A stretch of 64,000 nt of DNA from Limnobacter sp. MED105 (lineage in GTDB: Bacteria; Pseudomonadota; Gammaproteobacteria; Burkholderiales; Burkholderiaceae_B): contig NZ_ABCT01000009.1 of assembly GCF_000170915.1 (NCBI RefSeq), positions 59,191-123,190 of the forward strand, in the 5' to 3' direction. A program made the translations under genes and the position numbers. A model generated the notes under the pieces. The model worked only from the letters and a program-made list of their open reading frames with translations, did no database searches and had not been told where the DNA came from. Positions 24,463 to 34,537 of the stretch are shown piece after piece. The number at the start of each line of letters is the position of its first letter. Position 1 is the stretch's first letter.

Positions 24463-25293
24463 ATGAACGCACCCGCTTCACCCGAAATTGGATTGAGCAT
24501 TCAGGCCAACGGCCTTCAAACAAATTATCACGATCAAGGTCAGGGCACGAACCTGATGCTGATTCATGGTTCCGGCCCCGGTGTTTCGGCTTGGGCGAAC
24601 TGGCGCTTGGTGATACCCGGTTTTGCAAAACAATTCCGCGTTGTTGCCCCAGACATGGTGGGCTTCGGTTTCACTGAGCGCCGCCAAGGTTACCAATACA
24701 ACCTGGACAACTGGGTGGCCCACGCAATTGGTGTGATGGACGCACTGAACATGGAACAAACCGATTTGATTGGTAACTCGTTTGGTGGCGCTGTAGCGCT
24801 GGCGCTGGCGATTCGCCACCCCAGTCGTGTTCGCAAGCTGGTGTTGATGGGCAGTGTAGGCGTGCCATTCCCGATTACTGAGGGACTGGATGCAGTGTGG
24901 GGTTACCAGCCGTCATTCGAGAACATGCGTCGCATTATGGATTACTTCGCATACGACCGTAGCCTTGTGAACGATGAGCTGGCTCAGTTGCGTTTTCAGG
25001 CCAGTATTCGTCCCGGTTTTCAGGAAAGTTTCTCAGCCATGTTCCCCGCGCCGCGACAGCGCTGGGTAGACGCCATGGCCAGCCATGAAAGCGATATTCG
25101 CGCGCTGAATAAAAGCACATTGATTGTGCATGGCCGGGATGATCAGGTCATTCCCTTGAGCACTTCGCTGTGCCTGCACGAAATGATTGTGGATTCGCAA
25201 CTGCATGTTTACGGCAAGTGCGGTCACTGGACCCAGATTGAACACGCTGCGCGCTTTGAGCGCTTGGTGACTGACTTCCTGCGAGAGGCTTAA
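24463..25293 (+). CDS. dmpD: 2-hydroxymuconic semialdehyde hydrolase
   Basis: This is a 276-residue alpha/beta hydrolase of the DmpD/XylF family. It cleaves formate from 2-hydroxymuconic semialdehyde to give 2-hydroxypenta-2,4-dienoate; it also serves methylcatechol-derived ketones that the dehydrogenase cannot use. The oxyanion motif HGSGPGVSAWANW is near 26-38, the nucleophile elbow is GNSFGGA, the acid is in GRDDQVIP, and the base His is in GKCGHWTQIE. It starts 10 bp after dmpC with AAGGAG upstream. Confidence 0.95.
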   Translation: MNAPASPEIGLSIQANGLQTNYHDQGQGTNLMLIHGSGPGVSAWANWRLVIPGFAKQFRVVAPDMVGFGFTERRQGYQYNLDNWVAHAIGVMDALNMEQTDLIGNSFGGAVALALAIRHPSRVRKLVLMGSVGVPFPITEGLDAVWGYQPSFENMRRIMDYFAYDRSLVNDELAQLRFQASIRPGFQESFSAMFPAPRQRWVDAMASHESDIRALNKSTLIVHGRDDQVIPLSTSLCLHEMIVDSQLHVYGKCGHWTQIEHAARFERLVTDFLREA

Positions 25294-25298
25294 AGCAA

Positions 25299-26081
25299 AT
25301 GGACACTACTCAAATTCGCGACTTGGGCGATGAACTTTATAACGCGTTGACCCAACGACACACGATTGCTCCGCTAACCAGCCGTGGTTTCGACATCACG
25401 ATTGAAGACGCGTATCACATTCAACAGCGGATGATTGCGCGACGCTTGGACAACGGCGAGCACGTTATCGGCAAGAAAATTGGCGTGACCAGTGCAGCCG
25501 TGATGAACATGCTGAATGTGCATCAGCCCGACTTTGGCTACCTGCTCAATGGCATGGTTTACAACGAGGGCGAAGCCATTGAAGCAGCCAGCCTGATTCA
25601 ACCGCGTGCTGAAGGTGAAATCGCATTTTTGATGAAACGCGATTTGATGGGCCCTGGTGTAACCGCCGCCGATGTGCTGGCCGCCACTGAAGGCGTGATG
25701 GCTTGTTTTGAGATTGTGGACTCACGCATCGCCGATTGGAAAATCAAGATTCAAGACACCGTGGCCGACAACGCCTCTTGCGGCGCCATTGTGTTGGGTG
25801 ACCGGGTTGTTGATCCTCGCAAAGTGGACCTGTTTACCTGCGGCATGGTGCTGCAAAAGAATGGTGACATCGTGGGCACTGGCGCTGGCGCTGCTGCACT
25901 TGGGCACCCAGTGAACGCGATTGTTTGGCTGACCAATACGCTGGGCCGTTTGGGCATTGGTCTGAAGGCAGGTGAAATTATTTTGTCAGGTTCTCTGGCA
26001 GCACTGATTCCCGTGAAGGCAGGCGATTCGCTGCACATGTCGATTGGCGGAATTGGCAACTGCTCTGTTCGCTTCGCGTAA
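25299..26081 (+). CDS. dmpE: 2-oxopent-4-enoate (2-hydroxypenta-2,4-dienoate) hydratase
   Basis: This is a 260-residue member of the hydratase/decarboxylase family (DmpE/XylJ/MhpD). It adds water to 2-hydroxypentadienoate to give 4-hydroxy-2-oxovalerate. Metal-binding acidic residues lie in PRAEGEIAF (about 103-111), and [17 protein letters not shown] is the family signature. It is a paralogue of dmpH in the same operon. It starts 5 bp after dmpD. Confidence 0.93.
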   Translation: MDTTQIRDLGDELYNALTQRHTIAPLTSRGFDITIEDAYHIQQRMIARRLDNGEHVIGKKIGVTSAAVMNMLNVHQPDFGYLLNGMVYNEGEAIEAASLIQPRAEGEIAFLMKRDLMGPGVTAADVLAATEGVMACFEIVDSRIADWKIKIQDTVADNASCGAIVLGDRVVDPRKVDLFTCGMVLQKNGDIVGTGAGAAALGHPVNAIVWLTNTLGRLGIGLKAGEIILSGSLAALIPVKAGDSLHMSIGGIGNCSVRFA

Positions 26082-26110
26082 GTTACAACGCAAAAGGCAA
26101 AAGGAATTCG

Positions 26111-27028
26111 ATGATGAAAAAGATCAAATGCGCACTGATTGGTCCCGGCAATATTGGCACCGATCTCTTGATGAAACTGAAACGCAGTGCGGTGCTCGAG
26201 CCTGTGTGGATGGTGGGTATTGACCCTGAATCAGATGGCCTGAAGCGTGCTCGCGAGATGGGTATTAAAACGACAGCGGAGGGCGTGGATGGTTTGCTGC
26301 CCCATGTGGAAGCCGATGGTGTGCAAATTGCATTCGATGCCACCAGTGCTTATGTGCACGCAGAGAACAGTCGCAAGCTGAACGAACTGGGTGTGTTGAT
26401 GATCGACCTGACCCCCGCAGCAGTTGGGCCTTTTTGCGTGCCTCCTGTGAACCTGAGGGAGCATGTTGGCAAGCGCGAGATGAATGTGAACATGGTGACT
26501 TGCGGTGGCCAGGCGACCATTCCCATGGTGTATGCGGTATCGCGTGTTCAACCAGTCAGCTACGGCGAAATTGTGGCCACGGTGTCATCGAAATCCGTAG
26601 GCCCAGGTACCCGCAAAAACATTGATGAGTTTACCCGCACTACAGCAGGTGCTGTTGAAAAAGTGGGCGGTGCCAAAAAGGGCAAAGCCATCATCATCAT
26701 CAACCCGGCTGAACCGCCCCTGATCATGCGTGACACCGTGCATTGCCTGGTGGAAGGCACACCTGATCAGGAAGCAATCACCAAGTCGGTTCACGACATG
26801 ATCAAGGAAGTACAGAAGTACGTGCCTGGCTACACGCTGGTGAACGGTCCTGTGTTTGATGGCAACCGTGTGTCGGTGTTCATGCAAGTGGAAGGCCTGG
26901 GTGATTACCTGCCGAAGTACGCAGGCAACCTGGACATTATGACGGCGGCTGCAGCCCGTACTGCTGAAATGTTTGCTGAAGAAATTCTCAGCGGCAAGCT
27001 GACCCTTGAACCCACCGTGAGCGCCTAA
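26111..27028 (+). CDS. dmpF: Acylating acetaldehyde dehydrogenase
   Basis: This 305-residue enzyme converts acetaldehyde, NAD and CoA to acetyl-CoA. It works as a channelling complex with the aldolase encoded next. The NAD-binding motif [12 protein letters not shown] is at about 9-20, and the catalytic cysteine lies in [12 protein letters not shown] near residue 131. AAAAGGAATT precedes the start; the second Met codon is equally possible. DmpF-DmpG adjacency is conserved in meta-cleavage operons. Confidence 0.95.
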   Translation: MMKKIKCALIGPGNIGTDLLMKLKRSAVLEPVWMVGIDPESDGLKRAREMGIKTTAEGVDGLLPHVEADGVQIAFDATSAYVHAENSRKLNELGVLMIDLTPAAVGPFCVPPVNLREHVGKREMNVNMVTCGGQATIPMVYAVSRVQPVSYGEIVATVSSKSVGPGTRKNIDEFTRTTAGAVEKVGGAKKGKAIIIINPAEPPLIMRDTVHCLVEGTPDQEAITKSVHDMIKEVQKYVPGYTLVNGPVFDGNRVSVFMQVEGLGDYLPKYAGNLDIMTAAAARTAEMFAEEILSGKLTLEPTVSA

Positions 27029-27038
27029 GGAGAACCCC

Positions 27039-28067
27039 ATGAGCTTAAAAGGAATTGAAATCAAAGTGCATGACATGACGCTTCGCGATGGCATGCACCC
27101 CAAGCGCCACTTGATGAGTCTGGAACAAATGCTGAGCATTTCAAAAGGGCTGGACGAGGCAGGTGTTCCACTGATTGAAGTGACTCATGGCGATGGTTTG
27201 GGTGGGTCATCTGTGAACTATGGTTTTCCGGCGCACAGCGATGAAGAGTATTTGAGCACGGTGATTCCTGCCATGAAGCAGGCCAAGGTGTCCGCCTTGT
27301 TGTTGCCTGGTATTGGTACGGTGGATCATTTGAAAATGGCCAAGGAACTGGGTGTTCACACCATACGTGTAGCCACCCACTGCACCGAGGCCGATGTGAG
27401 TGAGCAGCACATCACTTATGCCCGCAAGCTGGATATGGACACTGTGGGTTTCCTGATGATGGCCCACATGGCCAGTGCAGAGAAGCTGGTTGAGCAAGCC
27501 AAATTGATGGAAGGCTACGGCGCAAATTGCATTTATGTGACTGACTCTGCAGGCTACATGCTGCCCGAAGATGTGTACGCAAAAATCAGCGCAGTGCGCG
27601 ATGCACTGAAGCCTGATACCGAAATTGGTTTTCATGGTCACCACAACCTGTCGATGGGCGTTTCAAACTCCATCGAAGCCATTCGTGGCGGCGCTCGCCG
27701 CATTGATGCAGCCGCAGCCGGTTTGGGTGCGGGGGCAGGTAACACACCGATGGAAGTGCTGGTGGCGGTGTGTGAACGCATGGGCATCAAGACGGGTGTG
27801 GATGTATTCAAGATTTCCGATGTGGCAGAGGACCTGGTGGTACCGATCATGGATCACCCCATTCGAATTGATCGTGACTCTATGACTTTGGGTTACGCCG
27901 GTGTGTATTCAAGCTTCCTGTTATTTGCCAAGCGAGCCGAGAAAAAGTATGGCATCAGCGCCCGTGAAATTTTGGTGGAGCTTGGGCGGCGCGGCATGGT
28001 GGGCGGTCAGGAAGACATGATTGAAGACACGGCCATGACAATGGCCCGTGCAAGGAGCGTTGCATGA
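27039..28067 (+). CDS. dmpG: 4-hydroxy-2-oxovalerate aldolase
   Basis: This is a 342-residue metal-dependent class II aldolase of the HMGL-like TIM-barrel family. It splits 4-hydroxy-2-oxovalerate to pyruvate and acetaldehyde. [14 protein letters not shown] near the N-terminus holds the Arg-Asp pair, and [16 protein letters not shown] has the metal-binding His-X-His. The C-terminal communication domain contacts DmpF, so toxic acetaldehyde is passed directly. Its stop overlaps the dmpH start (ATGA). Confidence 0.95.
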   Translation: MSLKGIEIKVHDMTLRDGMHPKRHLMSLEQMLSISKGLDEAGVPLIEVTHGDGLGGSSVNYGFPAHSDEEYLSTVIPAMKQAKVSALLLPGIGTVDHLKMAKELGVHTIRVATHCTEADVSEQHITYARKLDMDTVGFLMMAHMASAEKLVEQAKLMEGYGANCIYVTDSAGYMLPEDVYAKISAVRDALKPDTEIGFHGHHNLSMGVSNSIEAIRGGARRIDAAAAGLGAGAGNTPMEVLVAVCERMGIKTGVDVFKISDVAEDLVVPIMDHPIRIDRDSMTLGYAGVYSSFLLFAKRAEKKYGISAREILVELGRRGMVGGQEDMIEDTAMTMARARSVA

Positions 28068-28852
28068 AACTGGATAAGAAAACCATCTCTGCACTGGCGG
28101 AGCACCTGGAAAGCGCAGAACTGAATGCGCGCGATGTGGTGAAGATTACCGATGACCACCCAGACATGGATTGGGACGATGCCTATGCCATTCAGGATGA
28201 AATTCGCGCTCGCAAAGAACGCCGTGGCGTGCGCATTGTGGGCTTGAAAGCTGGTTTGACTTCGCATTCCAAAATGAAGCAGATGGGCGTAGACACACCC
28301 GTATTCGGGTTTCTGGCTGATTACTACAGCGTGCCGGAAGGTTCGGCCGTGAAGGTGAGTGAGTTGATTCACCCAAAGGTGGAGCCTGAAATTGCCTTTG
28401 TTACCAAAGCTGATTTGCGTGGCCCAGGTTGCAACATTGCCACTGTGCTGGCGGCCACTGACTTTGTGATGCCAGCCATTGAAGTGATCGATTCACGTTA
28501 CCGCGATTTCAAATTTGATTTGAAAAGCGTGATTGCAGACAACACGTCCGCTGCACGTTTTGTGGTGGGTGGCACCATGAAACCAGTCAACGGCATGGAC
28601 TTGAAAACCACTGGCATTGTGTTGGAAAAAAATGGTGTGCCCGTGGCTTTTGGCGCAGGTGCCGCAGTGGTGGGTCACCCGGCAGCAGCCATTGCCATGT
28701 TGGCCAATGAACTGGCCAAGCGCGATCAGTTTGTGCCGGCAGGGTCGCTGATTTTGTCGGGTGGTATTACCGAGGCCGTGGCCGTGGAAGCCGGCGACAA
28801 CGTCACCTTGCATGTGCAGGGTTTGGGCCAGGTCGGCCTGCGTTTTGAGTGA
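28064..28852 (+). CDS. dmpH: 4-oxalocrotonate (2-oxo-3-hexenedioate) decarboxylase
   Basis: This is a 262-residue Mg-dependent decarboxylase of the same family as dmpE. It converts 2-oxohex-3-enedioate to 2-hydroxypentadienoate. The acidic metal site is in [11 protein letters not shown], and [19 protein letters not shown] is the family signature. It is translationally coupled to dmpG by a four-base overlap. It normally complexes with the hydratase DmpE so that the unstable dienol is passed on. Confidence 0.94.
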   Translation: MKLDKKTISALAEHLESAELNARDVVKITDDHPDMDWDDAYAIQDEIRARKERRGVRIVGLKAGLTSHSKMKQMGVDTPVFGFLADYYSVPEGSAVKVSELIHPKVEPEIAFVTKADLRGPGCNIATVLAATDFVMPAIEVIDSRYRDFKFDLKSVIADNTSAARFVVGGTMKPVNGMDLKTTGIVLEKNGVPVAFGAGAAVVGHPAAAIAMLANELAKRDQFVPAGSLILSGGITEAVAVEAGDNVTLHVQGLGQVGLRFE

Positions 28853-28863
28853 GGGCGAACACC

Positions 28864-29055
28864 ATGCCATTTGCACAAATCAATTTGATTGAAGGGCGCA
28901 CGGAAGCGCAAAAACGTGCGGTGATTGAGAAGGTGACCCAGGCCTTGGTTGAGGCTGTGGGTGCACCGATTGAAGCGGTGCGGGTTCAGATCATTGAGGT
29001 ACCCAGCACCAATTGGGGCATTGCAGGCGTGTCTGCAAAAGACCGGGGGCGATAA
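28864..29055 (+). CDS. dmpI: 4-oxalocrotonate tautomerase
   Basis: This 63-residue subunit belongs to a hexameric tautomerase that converts the enol and keto forms of 4-oxalocrotonate. The catalytic base is the N-terminal proline exposed after removal of Met (MPFAQINLIEGR), which fixes the start at 28864 rather than the in-frame GTG at 28849. The conserved arginines lie near EGR and in EAVRVQI. It is the last pathway gene; the next gene starts 87 bp on. Confidence 0.95.
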   Translation: MPFAQINLIEGRTEAQKRAVIEKVTQALVEAVGAPIEAVRVQIIEVPSTNWGIAGVSAKDRGR

Positions 29056-29142
29056 GCCAGTGAGATAAACCACTCGCATTCCAGCTGCACATAAAAACCA
29101 CAGCAGCTTTTCATTTGCCAAACAGAGAAGGCAGGAGACATT

Positions 29143-30147
29143 GTGAATATTCAGTATTCAGGGGCGCCTTTGCGCCTAAAAAAATCAACAATTGGCTTGG
29201 CACTGCTTGCAGTGGTCGGTGCTGCGCTGTTGAACGCTTGTGCTGATAGCACGGTTCAATCTGGCAGCAATTTAGCGCAACCCCCAAAAACTGTTGAACG
29301 TTTTGAGGTTATTCAAACCTTGAGCGCTTCCGGCAAGACCGTGTTGGGTGGTACGCAAACCGGTGTTGTGACTGTGTCTACCGACGCTGGTAATACGTGG
29401 ACCCGCAAGCAGGTATCGGACACCGCATCGTTCATTGATTCGACATTTTGCCCCGATGGCAGCGCTGCCATGCTGGATGTGTACAACACGGTGTGGACCT
29501 CATCAGGCGATTTTAAAGACTGGCTGCCTACCAAATTCGACAAGCCCTCTAGCCCGGTGGCAATAGAGTGCCACAGCAGTGGTTTGTGGGTGGTCGGTTC
29601 TGGTTCCAACCTGATCAACTCCACCGATCAGGGCAAGAGCTGGCGCGTTGTCAGCTTCGATGAAGATGCACAGTTCACGGCACTGGCTTTTACCAGTGAT
29701 ACCCATGGAATTGCTTTTGGTGAGTTCGGCATGCTGGCGTTTACCGATGATGGGGGCCAAACCTGGCAACGCGGTGAACCGATCGCCGGTGATTTCTACA
29801 CCTACGACGCTTTGTTCACTGATCCTTCCACAGGTTATGCAAGTGGGCTGGCAGGTCAGGTGTTGAAAACCACGGATGGCGGGGTGACTTGGGCGCGTCT
29901 GGTGAACACCACAGAGGCTCCGTTGTATCGCCTTTTCATGCACGCAGGGTTTCCACATGGTGTGGGTGCCAATGGCACGCTGGCGAAGCTAGAGGGTGAT
30001 CAATGGGTGCGCGTGGCCTATGACCGCCCAGTGTTGTCTTTCCTTGGCGCTGCTGTGTCAGGTAATCAATCTATTGTTGTGGGCGGCCCGGGCGGTCTGC
30101 TTCGCACTGTTCAAAGTTCCAACTCCAGTCAGGCGGACCCATCATGA
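29143..30147 (+). CDS. YCF48-like beta-propeller lipoprotein
   Basis: This is a 334-residue exported protein with a lipobox (ALLNAC, Cys33) after a hydrophobic signal. Repeated blades of the BNR/YCF48 type follow (STDAGNTWTRK, STDQGKSWRVV, TDDGGQTWQRG, TTDGGVTWARL). YCF48 homologues in cyanobacteria help assemble photosystem II. In proteobacteria they commonly sit next to RND transporters of unknown substrate, as here. The start is GTG at 29143 with AGGAGA upstream. It overlaps the RND gene by four bases, so the two are translationally coupled. Confidence 0.85.
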   Translation: MNIQYSGAPLRLKKSTIGLALLAVVGAALLNACADSTVQSGSNLAQPPKTVERFEVIQTLSASGKTVLGGTQTGVVTVSTDAGNTWTRKQVSDTASFIDSTFCPDGSAAMLDVYNTVWTSSGDFKDWLPTKFDKPSSPVAIECHSSGLWVVGSGSNLINSTDQGKSWRVVSFDEDAQFTALAFTSDTHGIAFGEFGMLAFTDDGGQTWQRGEPIAGDFYTYDALFTDPSTGYASGLAGQVLKTTDGGVTWARLVNTTEAPLYRLFMHAGFPHGVGANGTLAKLEGDQWVRVAYDRPVLSFLGAAVSGNQSIVVGGPGGLLRTVQSSNSSQADPS

Positions 30148-32552
30148 TCAAGTCATTCGCCGATCGTTTGATCGCACAAATTATTCGCGCCGAGGAGTGG
30201 TTGTTTGCCAACCCGAAAATTGTGTTGGGCATGATCATGCTGGTCACTTTGGGTTTTGCCGCAGCCATTCCGCAGCTGAAGGTGTATTCCGATTTCTCGG
30301 ACTTGTTACCGCAAAACCACCCCTATATCAAAACCTACAACCAACTGAAAGAAAACTTCGGTGGCGCCAATATGGTGGTGATGGCGGTGGAGGTGAAAGA
30401 GGGCACGATTTTCAACAACGATACCTTGAAGTTGATTGAAAAAGCGACCCAAGGTGTGGACAACCTGCCGAGTGTGAACCACAACCTGGTCAGCAGCTTG
30501 ACTCACCGTTCCTCTCGAAAAATTTATCTGGATGAAACCGGTGCCTTTCTTTCCGACACGTTTTACGACAGCAATAACGGCGAGTTAAGTGATACCCAAC
30601 TGAAACAATTGCAGAAAGACGTGACCGCGAACCCCACCATTTACGGTTTGCTGGTGTCGCCTGATATGAAGGCCGCCTTGATTAAAGCGCAGCTGAACGA
30701 AGGTGACATTGATTACGAAAAAACATTCGGTGCGCTGATGCAACTGCGCAGTGAGTTGACCGACGACAAACACAATTTGTACACCACGGGTAACCCTGTG
30801 CTAACCGGTTGGGTATACACCTATCTGGATCAATTGGTGGCCATCATGGCCTACACACTCGCTTTGCTCACGCTATTGCTGATTGTGTATTTCCGACGTT
30901 TCTACGGCATTGCCTTGCCTTTGTTGGGAATCGCTTTGTCATCGATTTGGGGTTTGGGTTTCATGGCCATGGTAGGTATTAACCTTGAGCCGCTGTCACT
31001 ACCCATTCCATTTTTGATTGCCGCTCGGGCCACTTCGCATGGTGTGCAGTTGGTGGTGCGTTATTACGAAGAACTGGCTATTGTAAAGAACGGAAAGAAG
31101 GCGGCACGCAATGCGCTGGAAGCACTTTTCCGCCCAGGTTCACTGGCGATTATTGTGGATGCCTTGGGTATTGCCGTGCTGGTGCTGGGTGCTGCACCTT
31201 TCAACTACAAGCTCGGTATTGCAGCCGGCTTCTGGGGCTTCTCGGTCATTTTTACAGTGCACTTCATGGTGCCACTGGCGCTGACCATTCTTCCCCAACC
31301 CAAAAATACCAAAAACGAAAACCAGGGTATTCGTGATGCACTGGGCAGTATCACCAGCAAAACCGTGGCGCGTTTCAATGGCGCACTCACTGTGTTGATC
31401 GCCACCGTGGCATTTTCAGCGGCGGGGCTCTATTACGTCAAAGATGTACAGATGGGCGAATCCGAGCCAGGTTCTCCAATTCTGAACCGTGATCATGACT
31501 ACAACCTGGGCACCAAGGCCATCAACGACCTATTCCCAGGTTCCGAAGAATTGCATGTGTTGGCACGCACGTCGGAGAAGGGTGGCATCAAGCGGCCGGA
31601 AGTGATGGCAGCGATTGAAAAATTTCAGGCACACATGCTTAGCGACCCTGAGTTGGGTGGCACCAAAGCCATTCCTGGTGTGGTTCGAGTGGTGAACCGA
31701 TTGTTGCACAACGATGATCCGCGTTGGGCACAGCTACCCGACAACGAATCTGAAGTGGGTGGATTGATGTTCGCCTATCAGGTGTCAAGCCCGATTCCAG
31801 GTGCGCTGAAAGAGTTTGTAACGCCCGATGAGAACGAAGCCAACATGGTTTTTTACTACAAAGACCACAAGGCCAGCACTATCAACCGCATTGTTGCTTT
31901 GGCTGAGGAAGGAAAGCGGATGGCCGAAGCCGAGGTACCCGGACTGACCATTGAACTGGGCGGCGGCATTATTGGCGTGACAGCCGCAGCCAACCAGGCT
32001 TTGCACACCGACCACATGATTATTATTCCTGCCGTAATGATCATGGCCTTCACGCTGGTCATGGTGTATTACCGCTCCGTTCATGCCGGCTGGCTGATGA
32101 TCATGCCCATGCTGTTTGCCACGCTAATGACCTACGCCTACATGGGGGCATTTGGTATCGGTATCAGTGTGAACACTGTGCCGGTGATTGCGGTGGGTGT
32201 AGGTGTCGGTATCGACTATGCCGTGTACTTCATGGACCGCATTCGCGAAGAAATGCATGTCGTCAAAAATATCAAGCAAGCCGTGATCAATGCCGTGGCC
32301 TCCACAGGCTATGCCGTCAGCTTCACTGCCGCCACGCTGATTGCTGGCGTGGTGTTGTGGATATTCATGTCCGATCTCCGATTCCAGTCTGATGCGGCCG
32401 TGCTGCTGAGTTTCATGCTGATTGTGAATGCCATCGCCGCCATGTTGATTGTGCCGGCGTGGTGTGTGGTGTTCAAACCGAAGTTTGTAATGGGTGAAGT
32501 GCACATAGAAAAGGCACAAGCCGCTGATTTGAAACTGGCGAAAGCCGCCTGA
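30144..32552 (+). CDS. MMPL/RND-superfamily transporter
   Basis: This is an 802-residue inner-membrane protein with the duplicated RND layout of one helix, a large periplasmic loop and a five-helix block, repeated twice. The blocks lie at about 215-400 and 610-780. The GVGVGIDYAVYFMDR motif of the HAE3/MMPL group is in the second. A hydrophobic compound is a likely substrate, given neighbours of the DUF1302 and DUF1329 families, but direction and cargo cannot be read. It is coupled to the YCF48-like gene. Confidence 0.9.
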   Translation: MIKSFADRLIAQIIRAEEWLFANPKIVLGMIMLVTLGFAAAIPQLKVYSDFSDLLPQNHPYIKTYNQLKENFGGANMVVMAVEVKEGTIFNNDTLKLIEKATQGVDNLPSVNHNLVSSLTHRSSRKIYLDETGAFLSDTFYDSNNGELSDTQLKQLQKDVTANPTIYGLLVSPDMKAALIKAQLNEGDIDYEKTFGALMQLRSELTDDKHNLYTTGNPVLTGWVYTYLDQLVAIMAYTLALLTLLLIVYFRRFYGIALPLLGIALSSIWGLGFMAMVGINLEPLSLPIPFLIAARATSHGVQLVVRYYEELAIVKNGKKAARNALEALFRPGSLAIIVDALGIAVLVLGAAPFNYKLGIAAGFWGFSVIFTVHFMVPLALTILPQPKNTKNENQGIRDALGSITSKTVARFNGALTVLIATVAFSAAGLYYVKDVQMGESEPGSPILNRDHDYNLGTKAINDLFPGSEELHVLARTSEKGGIKRPEVMAAIEKFQAHMLSDPELGGTKAIPGVVRVVNRLLHNDDPRWAQLPDNESEVGGLMFAYQVSSPIPGALKEFVTPDENEANMVFYYKDHKASTINRIVALAEEGKRMAEAEVPGLTIELGGGIIGVTAAANQALHTDHMIIIPAVMIMAFTLVMVYYRSVHAGWLMIMPMLFATLMTYAYMGAFGIGISVNTVPVIAVGVGVGIDYAVYFMDRIREEMHVVKNIKQAVINAVASTGYAVSFTAATLIAGVVLWIFMSDLRFQSDAAVLLSFMLIVNAIAAMLIVPAWCVVFKPKFVMGEVHIEKAQAADLKLAKAA

Positions 32553-32596
32553 AAAATTATCAAGCAGTACAACAGCAAAAAAGGAGAAGGGGCAAC

Positions 32597-34519
32597 ATGA
32601 AAAAGATGAGACAAAAACCCGCCTTGCGTTCAGCGGTGTTGGCAGCAGCGGTACTCGGCGCATGGCCGTGTGTTGCAACTGCGGCAACGTTTGAAGGTGA
32701 GGATTATGAGGTGGACATGTTCTACGAAAACCACTCGGTGTATCGCGGTGAAGACAACACTGGCGAATCGGTGGGCATGGCCAAATTCAGAAATACACTT
32801 ATTGCGGAAGGTGAAAAGACAGGCAAGAACGGTTGGCGTTACAACGGCACGTTCCGTGGTACCTACGATGGTGTGTATGACCTGAATAAGGACCAGTTTG
32901 GTAAGTCTGCGGGCGGTCCAATTCAACTTCAAAGTTCAATTGGTCCCGGTGGCAGCGTACCGCATGGCGGTGGTGTACCTTTGTTCAATGGCGCAACTTA
33001 CCCCAATAGCCCCAATGAAGGATTCCGTGTATTGGGTGACCGCTGGCATGGGCAAAACGGTGGTGTGGCTTTTGGTGTACCGGTGCGTCCGTGCGACTAC
33101 GATTCACGGGGTTGCGTCGACTTTGGTGGTTACGGTGATTTGACGTTGAACGAGTTGCGTCACCCGGAGTTCAACAGCCGCCTCGACTTCATTCGTGAAG
33201 CGTATGCAACCAATAGCTTTGCATTGAAAGATGGAACGGATCTATTTGTTCGCGTGGGCAAGCAGCAGGTTGTGTGGGGACGCACCGATTTGTTCCGTGT
33301 TCTTGACGTGATCAATCCAGTTGATTTTTCCCGCAACAATATTTACGACGAGCTCGAAGACATTCGCATTCCGATGTGGATTGCTCAGGCTGAGTGGCGT
33401 CTTGGTCCATCAGAAACCATGCAGGATCGCAACTTGCAGGTCGTTTGGAACTTCGATAAGTTTCGCCCCAACAATCTGGGTCAGTGCGGTCAACCCAACG
33501 TGATTCTGGATGCGGGTTGCCTGTTTCGCGGTTTGAAAAACCTGTGGGACAACGGTGGTACTGTGGCCAACTTTTTGCCCGATGGTGGGGGTATGCAGAC
33601 CATTGCTGCCAACTTTGGCCCTGGTCAAATTGGTATTCGAAATGTGCATTTGCCCGACTGGAAACTGGACAACACCCAACTGGGTATCAAGTACGAAGGC
33701 ATCACTGCCAACGGCACAGGCTTTTCTCTGAATGCACTGACTTATCGTTCGCAGTTACCATCGTTGCGCGGCATTACCAGTGGCGCTGTGAACGTAGGAA
33801 CCGGTGCGCCTCAAGGCCCCGACAACACGCACTTGATCGCATTTGATTTCGTGTATCCACGTGTGAACCTGGTGGGTGGATCACTCGACTTCCAGATTGA
33901 AGCTGCTGCAGCTGCTGTGCGCGTAGAGGCCGCATTAACCGAAGGTGAAGAGTTTGCCAACACGCTGCAGCCGCAGTTGTACTCTGAGAACAATGTATTT
34001 CGTGCAGTGGTCGGTGTAGACCGCCCAACCTTTATCGACTGGATCAACCCACGAATTGCCACACTCATTTCTGGTCAGCTGTTTGTTCAGCATATTTTTG
34101 ATCACGAAGTGGCACAGCGCCCGCAAGGTATTGCAGGTATGCCCGATTGGGAAACCAATGCAATTGGTACTTTGCTGGTGAAAGGTTTTTTGCAGAACGG
34201 CCGTGTCAGCCCAACGCTGATCATGGCACACGACTTCAAGGCAGAAGCTACCGCAATTGCGCCATCGGTTGAATGGCTTTACAGCGATAACCTTAAATTT
34301 GTGTTCGGTGCCAACTTCAAAGTGGGTGAGAACAACAAGTACCAGTTTGATGATTGCCGTTCTTGCAACCCATACCCAGGCGTAACTGGTCCACCCGGAT
34401 CGACACCTGGGTCAGCAGGTTTGGGTGGATTTGAACCACTTGGCCGATTCCGCGCAGGCCCGATTGGCGCGGCATTCAAAGAAGACGATCTGTTTGTGCA
34501 GATGCGTTACAACTTCTAA
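32597..34519 (+). CDS. DUF1302 outer-membrane protein
   Basis: This is a 640-residue protein with a signal peptide (cleavage near CVATAA) and a beta-barrel-like remainder ending in an aromatic residue (VQMRYNF). It matches the DUF1302 family, found in many proteobacteria next to DUF1329 and RND genes. The signature VGKQQVVWGRTDLFRVLDVINP is split across a strand and loop near 216-237. Several Cys pairs (CDYDSRGC, CRSC) may form disulfides. The start has AAGGAGAAGG upstream. It may be the outer-membrane part of a transport route with the RND protein; this is inferred. Confidence 0.85.
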   Translation: MKKMRQKPALRSAVLAAAVLGAWPCVATAATFEGEDYEVDMFYENHSVYRGEDNTGESVGMAKFRNTLIAEGEKTGKNGWRYNGTFRGTYDGVYDLNKDQFGKSAGGPIQLQSSIGPGGSVPHGGGVPLFNGATYPNSPNEGFRVLGDRWHGQNGGVAFGVPVRPCDYDSRGCVDFGGYGDLTLNELRHPEFNSRLDFIREAYATNSFALKDGTDLFVRVGKQQVVWGRTDLFRVLDVINPVDFSRNNIYDELEDIRIPMWIAQAEWRLGPSETMQDRNLQVVWNFDKFRPNNLGQCGQPNVILDAGCLFRGLKNLWDNGGTVANFLPDGGGMQTIAANFGPGQIGIRNVHLPDWKLDNTQLGIKYEGITANGTGFSLNALTYRSQLPSLRGITSGAVNVGTGAPQGPDNTHLIAFDFVYPRVNLVGGSLDFQIEAAAAAVRVEAALTEGEEFANTLQPQLYSENNVFRAVVGVDRPTFIDWINPRIATLISGQLFVQHIFDHEVAQRPQGIAGMPDWETNAIGTLLVKGFLQNGRVSPTLIMAHDFKAEATAIAPSVEWLYSDNLKFVFGANFKVGENNKYQFDDCRSCNPYPGVTGPPGSTPGSAGLGGFEPLGRFRAGPIGAAFKEDDLFVQMRYNF

Positions 34520-34537
34520 TCAGACAGGAGACACAAC

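Noticed and set aside
29083..29108. AGCTGC / GCAGCT inverted repeat followed by TTTT after dmpI
   Set aside because: The stem is only six bp with a 14-nt loop; too weak to call a terminator.
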